Of a stretch of 64,000 nucleotides of DNA, positions 49,992 to 58,764 are shown one piece after another. Source of the stretch: Amycolatopsis rifamycinica. GTDB taxonomy: Bacteria; Actinomycetota; Actinomycetes; Mycobacteriales; Pseudonocardiaceae. Each line of letters opens with the position of its first letter. Within the stretch, counting starts at the first letter, position 1. Where the stretch lies: positions 62,001 through 126,000 of the forward strand of contig NZ_JMQI01000027.1 of assembly GCF_000695625.1 (NCBI RefSeq), in the 5' to 3' direction. A program made the translations under genes and the position numbers. The notes under the pieces were generated by a model, which did not search any database, was not told the DNA's origin, and saw nothing but the letters and a program-made list of their open reading frames with translations.

Positions 49992-51593
49992 ATGGGGTTC
50001 GAGCGTGAGCGACGACGCTGGCGGGTCCGGTTGCACGACGAACTCGGCCGGGTGTGCGGAGCGGGCACGGTACTGGACGAGTACCACGTGCTCACGAGCG
50101 CGCACGTCGTCGAGACCGCGGGTGGCCCGCGAGCCGCGTTGAGCGTCGACTTCGTCGGCCTGGCCGAGGCGATGCCCGGCGCCGCGACCGTCGTCGAAGG
50201 CTGCTGGGTGCCGTCCGACGGCGGCGGCCACGGCGACCTCGCCCTGCTCCGCTTGGAGCGCCCCGAATCCCGCGTGTTCCGCGCGCCGCTGCACCGCATG
50301 CCGCTCGGGGAGCACCAGCTCGTCCGCGCGTTCGGGTTCCCGCCCGGCTCGGTCGGCCGGTGGACGCACGCCCGGCTCGGCGGCCCGGAGCAGACCGGCG
50401 GCGAGTGGGTCCGCCTCTTCCGCACGGCCGAAGCCGAACCGCTCGGCCCCGGCTTCGGCGGCACGGCCGTGATCGACGAGGCGACCGGCCACGTCGTCGG
50501 CATGGTCGTCGGCAAGGACACCGGCACGTGGATGGTGCCCGTCGAGACGATGCTCGGGCACCTGCCCCAGCTGAGCATCTGGACCTCCGGCAGCCCGGCC
50601 GTCGACGCGAGCTTCTCGCGTCCGGTGGGTGAGGCGGTCGACGTCTCCTTCGTGCAGCGGGTCGCCGACTGGTTCGCCAAGGCCGAGCCGGGGACGGTCT
50701 GGGTCGTCGACACCGGCGAGGCCGGCTCGCCGGTCGCGGCCGCGTTGCGGTTCGGGATCGTGCTGGCCGACCGGGAACGTTCCCTCGGCGTGCACGGACT
50801 GCCGCCGGCGTTCGGCCAGATGCCGCCGGCGGGCAGCGTCGACCTGGCAGTGGACGCGACCGGCCGCACGGCGGACGCCGTCCGCCACCGCATCGCCGAC
50901 CGGCTCACGACCGGCGTCGCGGGCCGCACGCTCGTCGTCGACGCGATCGACGACTCGGCGGAGCCCGACCGGCTCGTCGGCGAGGTGCTGGCCCCGCTCG
51001 CCGGCCGCGCGGCCGAGCTCGGCCTCCGCCTGCTGCTCGGCTTCCGGGAAGAGTCGTCGCCGGGCGTGGCGGCGGTCCGGGCGAGCACGGGCCAGGCCCG
51101 CCCGGCCCCGGACGACCTGGCCGGCCGCCTGGAGGTGCTCACCCAGGCGGTGGCCGAGCTGGCGGAGATCGAGGCCTACCAGCTACGCGTGGCCACCCGC
51201 TTCACGGGCGTCGCGATGTTGCCGGCCCGGGCGCAGAGGCTGCGCGGAGCGCTGAAGCAGCTCCGGTCGGCGGAGGTGGACGGCGACGCGGAGTGGGTGG
51301 AGCGCCACATCGACAGCCACGAGCACGCGGTGGCCCCGGCGGTGGAGGACGGCCGCCGCCAGCGCGCGGTCCTCGACGGCTTGGTCGCCCGCCGCGAGGA
51401 ACTGCGAACCCGCTTGGCGGGCGACGTCGAGCTGGCCCGCGAGTACGGCCTGGAGGGCGACCCGGAGATCGAGCAGGCGTACATCCCGGCGAAGCGGCTG
51501 CTGATCGACGGCCCCTGCGAGCTGACAGCGGCAGCGACGGCGGTCGACACCTACGCGGCGGCGGTCCGGGCGCGCATCGAGGACCGCGGCTGA
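49992..51593 (+). CDS. Trypsin-fold protein with substituted catalytic serine and large C-terminal region
   Basis: A 533-residue protein. Residues about 10-190 have a trypsin-like fold: GAGTVLDEYHVLTSAHVV gives H38 and GHGDLALLRLE gives D82. The serine loop reads LGPGFGGTAV, where the usual GFSG has glycine at 156, so peptidase activity is probably lost. Residues about 200-350 look like a degenerate nucleotide-binding alpha/beta domain (TVWVVDTGEAGSPVAAALRF), and the rest is helical (RREELRTRLAGDVELAREYG). Related proteins occur in actinobacterial signalling and conflict systems. No partner gene is adjacent. Confidence 0.7.
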   Translation: MGFERERRRWRVRLHDELGRVCGAGTVLDEYHVLTSAHVVETAGGPRAALSVDFVGLAEAMPGAATVVEGCWVPSDGGGHGDLALLRLERPESRVFRAPLHRMPLGEHQLVRAFGFPPGSVGRWTHARLGGPEQTGGEWVRLFRTAEAEPLGPGFGGTAVIDEATGHVVGMVVGKDTGTWMVPVETMLGHLPQLSIWTSGSPAVDASFSRPVGEAVDVSFVQRVADWFAKAEPGTVWVVDTGEAGSPVAAALRFGIVLADRERSLGVHGLPPAFGQMPPAGSVDLAVDATGRTADAVRHRIADRLTTGVAGRTLVVDAIDDSAEPDRLVGEVLAPLAGRAAELGLRLLLGFREESSPGVAAVRASTGQARPAPDDLAGRLEVLTQAVAELAEIEAYQLRVATRFTGVAMLPARAQRLRGALKQLRSAEVDGDAEWVERHIDSHEHAVAPAVEDGRRQRAVLDGLVARREELRTRLAGDVELAREYGLEGDPEIEQAYIPAKRLLIDGPCELTAAATAVDTYAAAVRARIEDRG

Positions 51594-51657
51594 CCCGGCT
51601 TCGCGCCGGAATTGTCGGTGCCGGCCGGTAATGTGGAAAACGGGGGGCGCCCCCGCG

Positions 51658-51746
51658 CGGGCCGTGGCGAGGACGCCCCGACGGGCCGTGGCGAAGACGG
51701 GGCTGTGGCGAGGACGCCCCGGGCGGGCTGCGGCCAGGACGGCCCC
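51658..51746. repeat. Imperfect short repeats in intergenic DNA
   Basis: GTGGCGAGGACGCCCCG occurs at about 51663 and again at about 51707, with related units (GTGGCGAAGACGGGG, GCGGCCAGGACGGCCCC) between and after. It lies between converging genes and may act as a terminator region. Confidence 0.5.
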
Positions 51747-51760
51747 GCGGCCCGGCCGGC

Positions 51761-52687
51761 TCACACGGTGAGCACGATTTTCCCCCGCAGATGCCCTCGT
51801 TCGATCAGCCGGTGCGCGTCGGCGATCCGCTCGAACGGGAACGTCTCCTGCACATGCACCCGAAGCTCGCCCCGGGCAGCCAGTGACGCGAGACCGCGCA
51901 GCGCCACCGGATCCGGTTCGACCCCGATGCCGCTGAACCGCAGCCCGGCCGCCTCGAACTTCGCGATCAGCTCCGTGTCCTCCTCGGCCACCGCCGTCAC
52001 GAGGTGGCCTCCCGGGCGGAGCACCTCGAGCGAGCGCGCGGCGACCTCGCCGCCGAGGGTGTCCAGCACGACGTCGACGTCGCCGGTCACCTCGGTGAAG
52101 TCCGCGGCCGCGTAGTCGACCACCTCGTCCGCGCCGAGTCCGCGCACGAACTCGCGCTTGCCCGCGCTCGCCGCGGCGATCACGTGCGCGCCGAGTGATT
52201 TCGCGAGCTGGATCGCCAGGTGGCCGACCCCGCCGCCTCCGCCGTGCACCAGCACGCGGTCGCCCGCCTTCACCTCCGCGAGGTCGACCAGGCCCTGCCA
52301 CGCCGTCAGCCCGGCGACCGGCAGCGCCGCCGCCTCGACGTGGGACAGCGACGCCGGCTTGCGGGTCAGGTGCAGGGCCGGCGCGGCCACGAACTCGGCG
52401 TACGCGTTGGCCGCCCGGGGGAACAGGGGCATCCCGAAGACCTCGTCGCCGGGCCGGAAACGCCACGACTGCGACTCCTCGACCACGCCGCTGATGTCCC
52501 AGCCGAGGACGAACGGCGGCCGGCCGAGCAGCGGGAATTCGCCGGCGCGCAGGCGTGGTTCCAAGGGGTTCAGCCCGATCGCCTCGATCCGGACGAGGAC
52601 TTCGGTCGGCCGGGGCCGGGGCTCGGGCGCGTCCTCGATGGTGAGGACTTCCGGGCCGCCGTACGTGTGCTGGGTGATGACTCGCAT
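51761..52687 (-). CDS. NADP-dependent zinc-independent quinone oxidoreductase-like MDR enzyme
   Basis: A 308-residue medium-chain dehydrogenase/reductase without zinc ligands. Motifs include VITQHTYGGPEVLTIEDAPE, GWDISGVVEE, and the Rossmann loop VLVHGGGGGVGHLAIQLAK. These enzymes reduce quinones or enones. ATG at 52685-52687; divergent from the AraC-type regulator by 76 bases, which probably controls it. Confidence 0.88.
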   Translation of the reverse strand: MRVITQHTYGGPEVLTIEDAPEPRPRPTEVLVRIEAIGLNPLEPRLRAGEFPLLGRPPFVLGWDISGVVEESQSWRFRPGDEVFGMPLFPRAANAYAEFVAAPALHLTRKPASLSHVEAAALPVAGLTAWQGLVDLAEVKAGDRVLVHGGGGGVGHLAIQLAKSLGAHVIAAASAGKREFVRGLGADEVVDYAAADFTEVTGDVDVVLDTLGGEVAARSLEVLRPGGHLVTAVAEEDTELIAKFEAAGLRFSGIGVEPDPVALRGLASLAARGELRVHVQETFPFERIADAHRLIERGHLRGKIVLTV

Positions 52688-52763
52688 GCGTCCACGATGG
52701 ACGCCACCGGCGCGGCGTACCACCGGTGTCCCGCCAGGAAATTCCGGAAACCCGCCACCTAGG

Positions 52764-53531
52764 ATGACCAGGGTGACCGAACTGGTGTACTCGGACGGCG
52801 ACGCGGCCTGCGGGATCCTCGCCCACGGCGCGGACATCGCCCCGCACTTCCACGACTTCGGCCAGCTCAGGTACGCCGCGGCCGGGGCGCTGGTCACCAC
52901 GACCCGGGCCGGCACCTGGGTGGCGCCGGCGAACCGGATCACCTGGGTGCCCCCGTTCGAGGTGCACAGCAGCCGCTCGCACGGCGAAACCGACGTCCGG
53001 CTGCTCGAGGTTCCGGCGGTCCAAGCCGGGCGGCTGCCGGCGGAGCCGTCGGTGTTCGAGGCCAGCGCGCTGCTGCGCGAGGCCTACCTGGCGCTCGTCG
53101 CCGGCGACGAGCCGGCCGGCAGTCCGCGCGCCCGCCTGCTGCTCGAGGTCGTCCTCGCCGAACTCGTCCGCGCCCCGCGGGAACCGCTGCGGCTGCCCGA
53201 GCCGGTCAGTGCCCGCCTCAAGGCCGTCACCGACCTGCTGCACGCCGATCCGGCGTGCCCGGCGACCCTGGCGCAGCTCGGGCGCCGGACCGGTTCGAGT
53301 GAACGCACGCTCAGCCGGCTGTTCGCCGCCGAGCTGTCGATGAGCTTCCACCAGTGGCGGACGCTCCTGCGTGTCCAGCGGGCGGTGCTCGAACTCGGCG
53401 CCGGCGCCTCGGTCACCGACACGGCGACGCGGCTGGGCTGGGCGAACCCGGGCAGCTTCATCGAGGCCTTCACCGAGCTGGTCGGCCGGACGCCCGGCCG
53501 CTACCGCTCGGCGGCCCGCGCAGCCGGCTGA
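52764..53531 (+). CDS. AraC-family regulator
   Basis: A 255-residue regulator with an N-terminal cupin (HGADIAPHFHDFGQLRYAAAG, NRITWVPPFEVHS) and a C-terminal double helix-turn-helix (LAQLGRRTGSSERTLSRLFA and VTDTATRLGWANPGSFIEAF). ATG at 52764; a GTG 9 bases later is an alternative. Divergent pairing with the oxidoreductase suggests local control. Confidence 0.88.
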   Translation: MTRVTELVYSDGDAACGILAHGADIAPHFHDFGQLRYAAAGALVTTTRAGTWVAPANRITWVPPFEVHSSRSHGETDVRLLEVPAVQAGRLPAEPSVFEASALLREAYLALVAGDEPAGSPRARLLLEVVLAELVRAPREPLRLPEPVSARLKAVTDLLHADPACPATLAQLGRRTGSSERTLSRLFAAELSMSFHQWRTLLRVQRAVLELGAGASVTDTATRLGWANPGSFIEAFTELVGRTPGRYRSAARAAG

Positions 53532-53553
53532 CGGCGACCGGCAGGCGACCGGT

Positions 53554-53604
53554 CGGCGGACGCAGGCCAACGGTGGACGCAGGCCATCGGTGGACGCAGG
53601 CTAA
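53554..53604. repeat. Three tandem 17-bp repeats
   Basis: CGGCGGACGCAGGCCAA, CGGTGGACGCAGGCCAT and CGGTGGACGCAGGCTAA follow each other directly. They fill the gap between the converging AraC and TetR genes and run into the TetR stop codon. Confidence 0.8.
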
Positions 53605-54173
53605 CGGCGGCCCAGGCCGCGGATCAGCACCATCACCGCGTCCCGCACCTCGGCCCGGGTCCGCTGCGGCCCGAACACCTGCCAGTCCAGCGCGACCACC
53701 AGCATCGTGCCGAACAACCCGGCCGCCGCCGTCGGGATCTGCACGCCCTCCGGCAGCCGCCCCGCCGCCTCCAGCCGCGAGAGCTGCTGCTTCACGATCG
53801 AGATGATCTCCTCGCGCAGCAACGACAACGTCCCGTGCCACTGGCCCGGCGTCCGCCACAGCTCGCTCACCAGGATCTGCGAGAACCCCGGGTACCGCGC
53901 GATGAACTCCAGCGTCGTGTCGACCTGCGCCTCGATGACGTCCAGCGGATCGCCGTCGGTCACCGCCGAGCGCAGCCGCCCGGCCAGCATGTCCACGCCG
54001 TAGCGCAGCAACGCGTCGACCAGGCCGTCCTTCGACCCGAAGTTGTAGTACACCGTGCCCTTGGCGACGCCCGCCGCCGCCGCGATGTCGTCGACTGTCA
54101 GGCCCACCAGGCCCCGGCTCTTCGAGAGCTCCAAGGTGGCCTCGAAGAGCTTCTGCTTCGTCCCGCCGCTCAC
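53601..54173 (-). CDS. TetR-family regulator of the YhgE export operon
   Basis: A 190-residue TetR regulator: QKLFEATLELSKSRGLVGLT, DDIAAAAGVAKGTVYYNFGS helix-turn-helix, and a ligand domain of the type found with YhgE/Pip genes. The GTG at 54171-54173 overlaps the YhgE stop (GTGA); a longer in-frame form reaching 54209 lies inside that gene. Third gene of a three-gene operon headed by a perfect palindrome that it probably binds. Confidence 0.88.
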   Translation of the reverse strand: MSGGTKQKLFEATLELSKSRGLVGLTVDDIAAAAGVAKGTVYYNFGSKDGLVDALLRYGVDMLAGRLRSAVTDGDPLDVIEAQVDTTLEFIARYPGFSQILVSELWRTPGQWHGTLSLLREEIISIVKQQLSRLEAAGRLPEGVQIPTAAAGLFGTMLVVALDWQVFGPQRTRAEVRDAVMVLIRGLGRR

Positions 54174-56065
54174 AGGCTCAGCTCGGGCTTGAGTGCCGAC
54201 ACCGTCCAAACGCGACGCTTGCGGGCGGCCAATGTGGACACCAGGATCCCGCCCACGAGGTACGCCAGCAGCACGCCGACGTCACCCAGGATCCGCACGG
54301 AAGCACCGCTGTAGAACAGGTGGCGGAAGCCGTCGATCGCGTAGCCCATCGGCAGCACCACGTGCAGCGGGTAGAGCGCGTCCGGGATCGTCTGCCACGG
54401 GAACGTGCCGCCCGCGCTCACCAGCTGCAGCACCAGCAGCACCAGGCCGAGGAACTTGCCGACCGCGCCGAAGAACGCGTTGAGCGCGTGCACCACCGAG
54501 GTGAACGTCAGCGACACCAGCACGGCGAACAGGACCGCCTCCAGCGGGTGCGCGATGTGGATGCCGACCAGCCACGTCACCGCGCCGAACAGGACGACCA
54601 CCTGCGCGATGCCCAGCAGCGCCGAGGACAGCCAGCCGCCGACCGCGACCCGGAACGGCGCCGCGCCCGCGGTCAGCGCGCGCGTCGAGAGCGGGCGCAG
54701 GATCAGGAACAGCACGAACGCGCCGATCCAGGTGGCCAGCGAGATGAAGAACGGCGCGAGACCGGCGCCGTACGTCCCCGCCGAGGCCTCGCCGTTGGCG
54801 TTCACCGCCACCGGGTCCGCGATCGTGGTGGCCGTCGCCGAGCGGGTCGGGTCGTCGGGGTTCGGGATCTGCTTCAGCCCGGCGGCGAGCCCGTCGCGCA
54901 GCTTCACCGCGCCGTCGGCCAGCTGATTGGTGCCGTTCACCGCCGTCTTCTCGCCGTCGCTGAGCTGCGAAGCGCCGTCACGCAGCTGGTTCGCGCCGTC
55001 GGACGCCTGGGCGATGCCGCTGGCCAGCTGGGGGGACGCCGCGGCGAGCTTGGCCGCGCCGTCGGACACCTGGCGGGCGCCGTCGGCCAGCTTCGCGAGG
55101 TCGCCGTTGGCCTGCTGGATCTTGCTGTTCGCCTGGTCGACGGGGGAGCGCAGCTGGTCGGCCCGCCCGACGATCGCCTGGATCTGGCTCTCCGGCACAC
55201 CGGCGCCGCGCAGGTCCGTCACGAGCTGGGTGCGGTAGGAGTCGAGCTTGCCCTGGATGTCGGACGACGCCGTCGCGGCGACCGAAGCCGCGTCGGCGAC
55301 CTTCTGATCACCGGCGGCCACCTGCGAAGCGCCGTTGGCGAGCTGCTGGGTCTGCGAGGGCAGCGACGCGGTGGCGCTCTTGAGCGTGCTCAGGCCGGTC
55401 GCCAGCGTCGACGAGCCGTCCGCCAGCTTCGCCGCGCCGTCGGCCAGCTGCTGCTGGCCCGACTTGAGCCGGGTGGCGCCGTCGGCGAGCTGAGACGCAC
55501 CGGTCGAGGCCTCCTGGATCTTGGCGTAGATGGTGGAGAAGCCGACCAGGAACCGGTCCGCGGCCTCGCTGCCGACCTTCTCCGCGATCGTCTTGCGGAC
55601 CTGTTCGGCGACCTGCTTCGCGATCGTGCCGGACAGGTAGTTGTTGGCGTCGTTGGTGGTCAGCGTGATGGTCGCCTGCTGCGGCTGGAAGTTGCCCACC
55701 GACAGCAGCGCGGCGGAGAAGCCGCTCGGGATGCCGATCGCGAACGAGTACCTGTCGTCGCGGACGCCGTCCCTGGCCTCCTGCTCGGAGACCTCGTGCC
55801 ACTGGAACGTGCCGGACTTGACCAGCTCGTCGGTGACTTCCCGGCCGACGTTGCGCTGCTGGCCGCCGGCGTCCTTCGCGCCGGTGTCACTGGTGAAGAC
55901 GGCGGCGGGCAGCTTGTCGAGGCGGCCGTACGGGTCGTAGTTCGCGTAGAGGTAGAAGGACGCGTAGAGCAACGGCACCAGCACGAGCGCGACCAGCGCG
56001 AGCTTCGGCAGGGTGCCGGTGGAGAGGCGGCGCAGCTCGTTGCGCGCGATCCGGAAGGCGTTCAT
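54170..56065 (-). CDS. YhgE/Pip-family membrane protein (ABC-2/MMPL-like exporter component)
   Basis: A 631-residue protein with one N-terminal helix (LPKLALVALVLVPLLYASFY), a large extracellular domain, and about five C-terminal helices (from ATWIGAFVLFLILRPL). The outer domain contains many QLADGA / KLADGS heptad-like repeats forming a coiled-coil stalk (about 190-400), the hallmark of YhgE/Pip and EsaA-like phage-receptor and ESX-linked proteins. Probably exports or extracts a lipid or toxic compound. Coupled to the upstream ABC-like gene (ATGA) and downstream TetR gene. Confidence 0.87.
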   Translation of the reverse strand: MNAFRIARNELRRLSTGTLPKLALVALVLVPLLYASFYLYANYDPYGRLDKLPAAVFTSDTGAKDAGGQQRNVGREVTDELVKSGTFQWHEVSEQEARDGVRDDRYSFAIGIPSGFSAALLSVGNFQPQQATITLTTNDANNYLSGTIAKQVAEQVRKTIAEKVGSEAADRFLVGFSTIYAKIQEASTGASQLADGATRLKSGQQQLADGAAKLADGSSTLATGLSTLKSATASLPSQTQQLANGASQVAAGDQKVADAASVAATASSDIQGKLDSYRTQLVTDLRGAGVPESQIQAIVGRADQLRSPVDQANSKIQQANGDLAKLADGARQVSDGAAKLAAASPQLASGIAQASDGANQLRDGASQLSDGEKTAVNGTNQLADGAVKLRDGLAAGLKQIPNPDDPTRSATATTIADPVAVNANGEASAGTYGAGLAPFFISLATWIGAFVLFLILRPLSTRALTAGAAPFRVAVGGWLSSALLGIAQVVVLFGAVTWLVGIHIAHPLEAVLFAVLVSLTFTSVVHALNAFFGAVGKFLGLVLLVLQLVSAGGTFPWQTIPDALYPLHVVLPMGYAIDGFRHLFYSGASVRILGDVGVLLAYLVGGILVSTLAARKRRVWTVSALKPELSL

Positions 56066-56757
56066 TCGGGGGCTCCGTCAGTGCTCTCGGCGAGCTCTTC
56101 GGTGGGTGCGGGGACGGCGGGGGGAGCGAAGTGCTGCGGCGCCGGCTGCTCGGCCGCACCGATCCGCGCCGGGGCGAAGGGCAGCGCGGACAGTGGTGTC
56201 GTCGCGGTCAGCACGACCACGGCCAGGCCGCGCCCGGCCTGCTCGCGCGCCGGCTCGGCCCACGTGTCGACGTCGCTGGTGTGCCGGTCGGGTGTGTCGA
56301 GCACGAGCAGGCGCACGCCCTTGCGCTCGGCGGCCAGCTCGGTGAGCAGCCGGGTGCGCAGGGCGGGGGTGAGGTTCTCGAAGCGCGTGCCGGCGAACGG
56401 CGCGGCGTCGTGCTGGGCGAGCCAGCGGGCGACGTCCTCCTTGCCCGCCGGCCGGTGGGCCAGCGCCAGCTCCTCGCCGGCGACCACGCGCAGCGGCAGC
56501 GCGTCGTCCGGTTCGCTGACGCCCGGGGCGTCGACGACCGCGACGAGCTCGGTCAGCGGGGCGTCGACGCCCTCGGCGTGCACCGTGCCGGTGGTCGGCT
56601 TGAGCCGGCCGGCCAGCGCGAGGCCGAACGCGGTGACGCCGACGCCGGGTTCGCCGTGCACGATCGCCAGGTCGCCCTCGCCGACGGTCAGTGAGGTGGG
56701 CGGCAACAAGGTGCCGTGGTGCCCGTCGAGGGACACCCGATCGGCTCGGACCTGCAC
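56062..56757 (-). CDS. Degenerate ABC-type ATPase-like partner of YhgE
   Basis: A 231-residue protein with the outline of an ABC ATPase subunit (LTVGEGDLAIVHGEPGVGVT, LVVALALAG-type helix, LAAERKGVRLLVLDTPD). The Walker A is GEPGVGVT with valine (V41) for the essential lysine, the Walker B glutamate is threonine (T155), and the signature is NLTPALRTR rather than LSGGQ. ATP hydrolysis is therefore unlikely. The C-terminus is proline/alanine-rich. It may be a structural or regulatory partner for YhgE. First gene of the operon under the 26-bp palindrome. Confidence 0.7.
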   Translation of the reverse strand: MQVRADRVSLDGHHGTLLPPTSLTVGEGDLAIVHGEPGVGVTAFGLALAGRLKPTTGTVHAEGVDAPLTELVAVVDAPGVSEPDDALPLRVVAGEELALAHRPAGKEDVARWLAQHDAAPFAGTRFENLTPALRTRLLTELAAERKGVRLLVLDTPDRHTSDVDTWAEPAREQAGRGLAVVVLTATTPLSALPFAPARIGAAEQPAPQHFAPPAVPAPTEELAESTDGAPE

Positions 56758-56778
56758 GGTTTCTCCCGCTTCGCGAAC

Positions 56779-56804
56779 TTTTGAACTGACCGGTCAGTTC
56801 AAAA
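56779..56804. promoter_or_regulatory. 26-bp perfect palindrome, candidate TetR operator
   Basis: The half-site TTTTGAACTGACC is followed directly by its exact complement. It lies 22 bases upstream of the operon's first start. The TGACCGGTCA centre is typical of TetR sites next to YhgE/MMPL exporters. Confidence 0.85.
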
Positions 56805-56905
56805 ACTAGCCCCGGCGGGGGTCGGCGGCAAGATCACCGGACGCACGTCACACTTGTGGGTGGTTCACCGGAGGGAAACCGGCGTGCCGCTCACCAGGGC
56901 GTGGC

Positions 56906-57826
56906 TCAGCGCAGGGCGGCCGCCGGGCGCACCTCCCACGTCGTCCACAGTGGACGATAACCCTGCCGGTGCCAGAACACCGAAGACAGCGGGTTGGTCG
57001 GGTTGTAGTACAGGTACGTGCGGGTCGCGCCGCCCCGGTGCAGCTCCCGGTGCACGTGGGCCATCAGCGCCCGGCCGAAGCCGCCGCCGCGTTCACCCGG
57101 CAGGGTGACGACGTTGTTCACGTAACCCCAGCGGCCCGGCGGAAGCAGTTCGGCCGCCTCACTGCCCGGCGTCGCGTCCTCCCACGCGCACTGCGCGAGC
57201 GCGCGGGGCTCCCCGTCCTCTTCGGCCAGCCAGACGAGCGGCTCGGTCTCGGCGAGGGCCCGCCGCAGTGCGGGGCCCAGCAGTTCGGCGGTGTTGGCCC
57301 GGCGGGCCGAGGCGACCAGCCCGGTGTACTCGAACGTCGCCTCGGCCAGCTTCAGCGCGGTGTCGTAGTCGTCCGGCCCCGCGCGCCGGACCGCGATCTC
57401 CGGCAGGCCCTCCGGCGGGGGAGCGGTCCGCACGCCGAGCGCGGAAAGCGGGACGAGGCCGTGGTCGAGGAAGGCCCGGATCGCCTCGGCGTCCCGGCTG
57501 GGCCAGACGACCACGCACGCCGAATCGTCTTCGGTCGGTTCCGTGGAGAGCCGGCCCTTCAACGCGCGCAGCAGGAGGTCCACGCCCTCGGTCCCGGTGT
57601 CGCCGAAGTACGGGAAGAGCTGCCACGTGTCCGCGGCCGACCACAGCATCGGGACGTCGCCGGGCGCCAGCCGCACGCGCTGCAGCACCCCGGTGACCTG
57701 CGTGCCGTCCGAGGTCGCCGCGTCCAGCCGTTCGCCGGCGGCCGGTGGCGGGGCGGGCGGCAGCAGTGGGTCGACGGCGGCGAAGCGCGCCCGGTGCGCC
57801 GCAAGCAGCGGCTCGGCGATGTCCAT
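56906..57826 (-). CDS. Tandem-GNAT-like acetyltransferase, copy 1
   Basis: A 306-residue protein whose C-terminal half (about 165-300) is a GNAT acetyltransferase: ALAQCAWEDATPG, LPGERGGGFGRALMAHVHRE for acetyl-CoA binding, and FWHRQGYRPLWTTWEV. The N-terminal half is a degenerate GNAT-like or winged domain (SACVVVWPSRDAEAIRAFLD). It is a paralogue of the next gene. ATG at 57824-57826 behind GGGGG. Substrate unknown. Confidence 0.82.
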   Translation of the reverse strand: MDIAEPLLAAHRARFAAVDPLLPPAPPPAAGERLDAATSDGTQVTGVLQRVRLAPGDVPMLWSAADTWQLFPYFGDTGTEGVDLLLRALKGRLSTEPTEDDSACVVVWPSRDAEAIRAFLDHGLVPLSALGVRTAPPPEGLPEIAVRRAGPDDYDTALKLAEATFEYTGLVASARRANTAELLGPALRRALAETEPLVWLAEEDGEPRALAQCAWEDATPGSEAAELLPPGRWGYVNNVVTLPGERGGGFGRALMAHVHRELHRGGATRTYLYYNPTNPLSSVFWHRQGYRPLWTTWEVRPAAALR

Positions 57827-57846
57827 GGTTCCCCCTGGGTGTGTGG

Positions 57847-58764
57847 TCAGGACCAGGCGGGGCGCCGCAGCCACATGGTCCACAGTGGACGGTAACCCTG
57901 CCGGTGCCAGAATACCGGCGAAAGCGGGTTCGCCGGGTGGTAGAACAGGAAGGTCCCGCGCACGTCGTGCTCCAGCAGCGAGCGGTGCGCCACCGCCATC
58001 AGCGCCCGGCCGACCCCGCCGCCGCGGGCCGCCGGGCCGACCGACAGCGTGTCGACGTACCCCCAGCGGCCCGGGAGCAGCCTGCCGTGCACGGAATTGC
58101 CGGGCGCGGCCTCGGCCAGGGCGCAGGAGGCCATGCCGACCGGCACGCCGCCGTCCTCCTCGGCGAGCCAGACGAGCCCGCTGAAGCGCAGGGAGCGGAC
58201 GACTTCGGTGCGCAGCAGCGCCCGGGCCTCCGGCCGCGGCACCGCGGTGCCGACCAGGCAGGTGTAGCGCCACTCGGCCAGCCGCAGCTCGGTCAGCGCG
58301 TCGACGTCGCCGTCCCCGGCGCGGCGGACGGTGACCGGCGCCGTCCCGGGGCCGTCGGGCGGCTCGGCGGCCCGCACGGCCAGGCACGTCATCGGCGCAA
58401 AGCCGTGCGCCAGCAGCACCGCGGACGCCTCGGCGTCGCGGCTCGGCCAGGTCAGCGAGCAGCCCGAGTCCGGGCCGGCCGGCGTCCCGCGCAGCCGGTC
58501 GCGCCATTCGCCCAGCAGCGCCGCGAGGCCCGCCGCGCCGCTGTCGCCCGGCACCGCGGTCAGGTCCCGGAGGTCCGACGGTCCCCAGAGCGTGGGCCAG
58601 GAGCCCGGCGCGTGCACGACGTTCGTCAGCAGCCCGCCCGCCTTGCGCCCGCCGGCCGTCACCACCAGCGGCTCGCTCGACGGCGACGGCGGCGCCGCGA
58701 TCGGCGGGAGCAGCGGGTCGAGCGCGGCGAACCGCGCGTTCTGCTGCGCCTCGAGGGCGCTCAC
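57847..58764 (-). CDS. Tandem-GNAT-like acetyltransferase, copy 2
   Basis: A 305-residue paralogue of the adjacent gene, colinear with it: SGCSLTWPSRDAEASAVLLA, RRAGDGDVDALTEL, VGPAARGGGVGRALMAVAHR and FWHRQGYRPLWTMWLR. The GTG start overlaps the stop of the methyltransferase gene (GTGA). The two copies probably arose by tandem duplication and then diverged mainly in the N-terminal half. Confidence 0.82.
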   Translation of the reverse strand: MSALEAQQNARFAALDPLLPPIAAPPSPSSEPLVVTAGGRKAGGLLTNVVHAPGSWPTLWGPSDLRDLTAVPGDSGAAGLAALLGEWRDRLRGTPAGPDSGCSLTWPSRDAEASAVLLAHGFAPMTCLAVRAAEPPDGPGTAPVTVRRAGDGDVDALTELRLAEWRYTCLVGTAVPRPEARALLRTEVVRSLRFSGLVWLAEEDGGVPVGMASCALAEAAPGNSVHGRLLPGRWGYVDTLSVGPAARGGGVGRALMAVAHRSLLEHDVRGTFLFYHPANPLSPVFWHRQGYRPLWTMWLRRPAWS

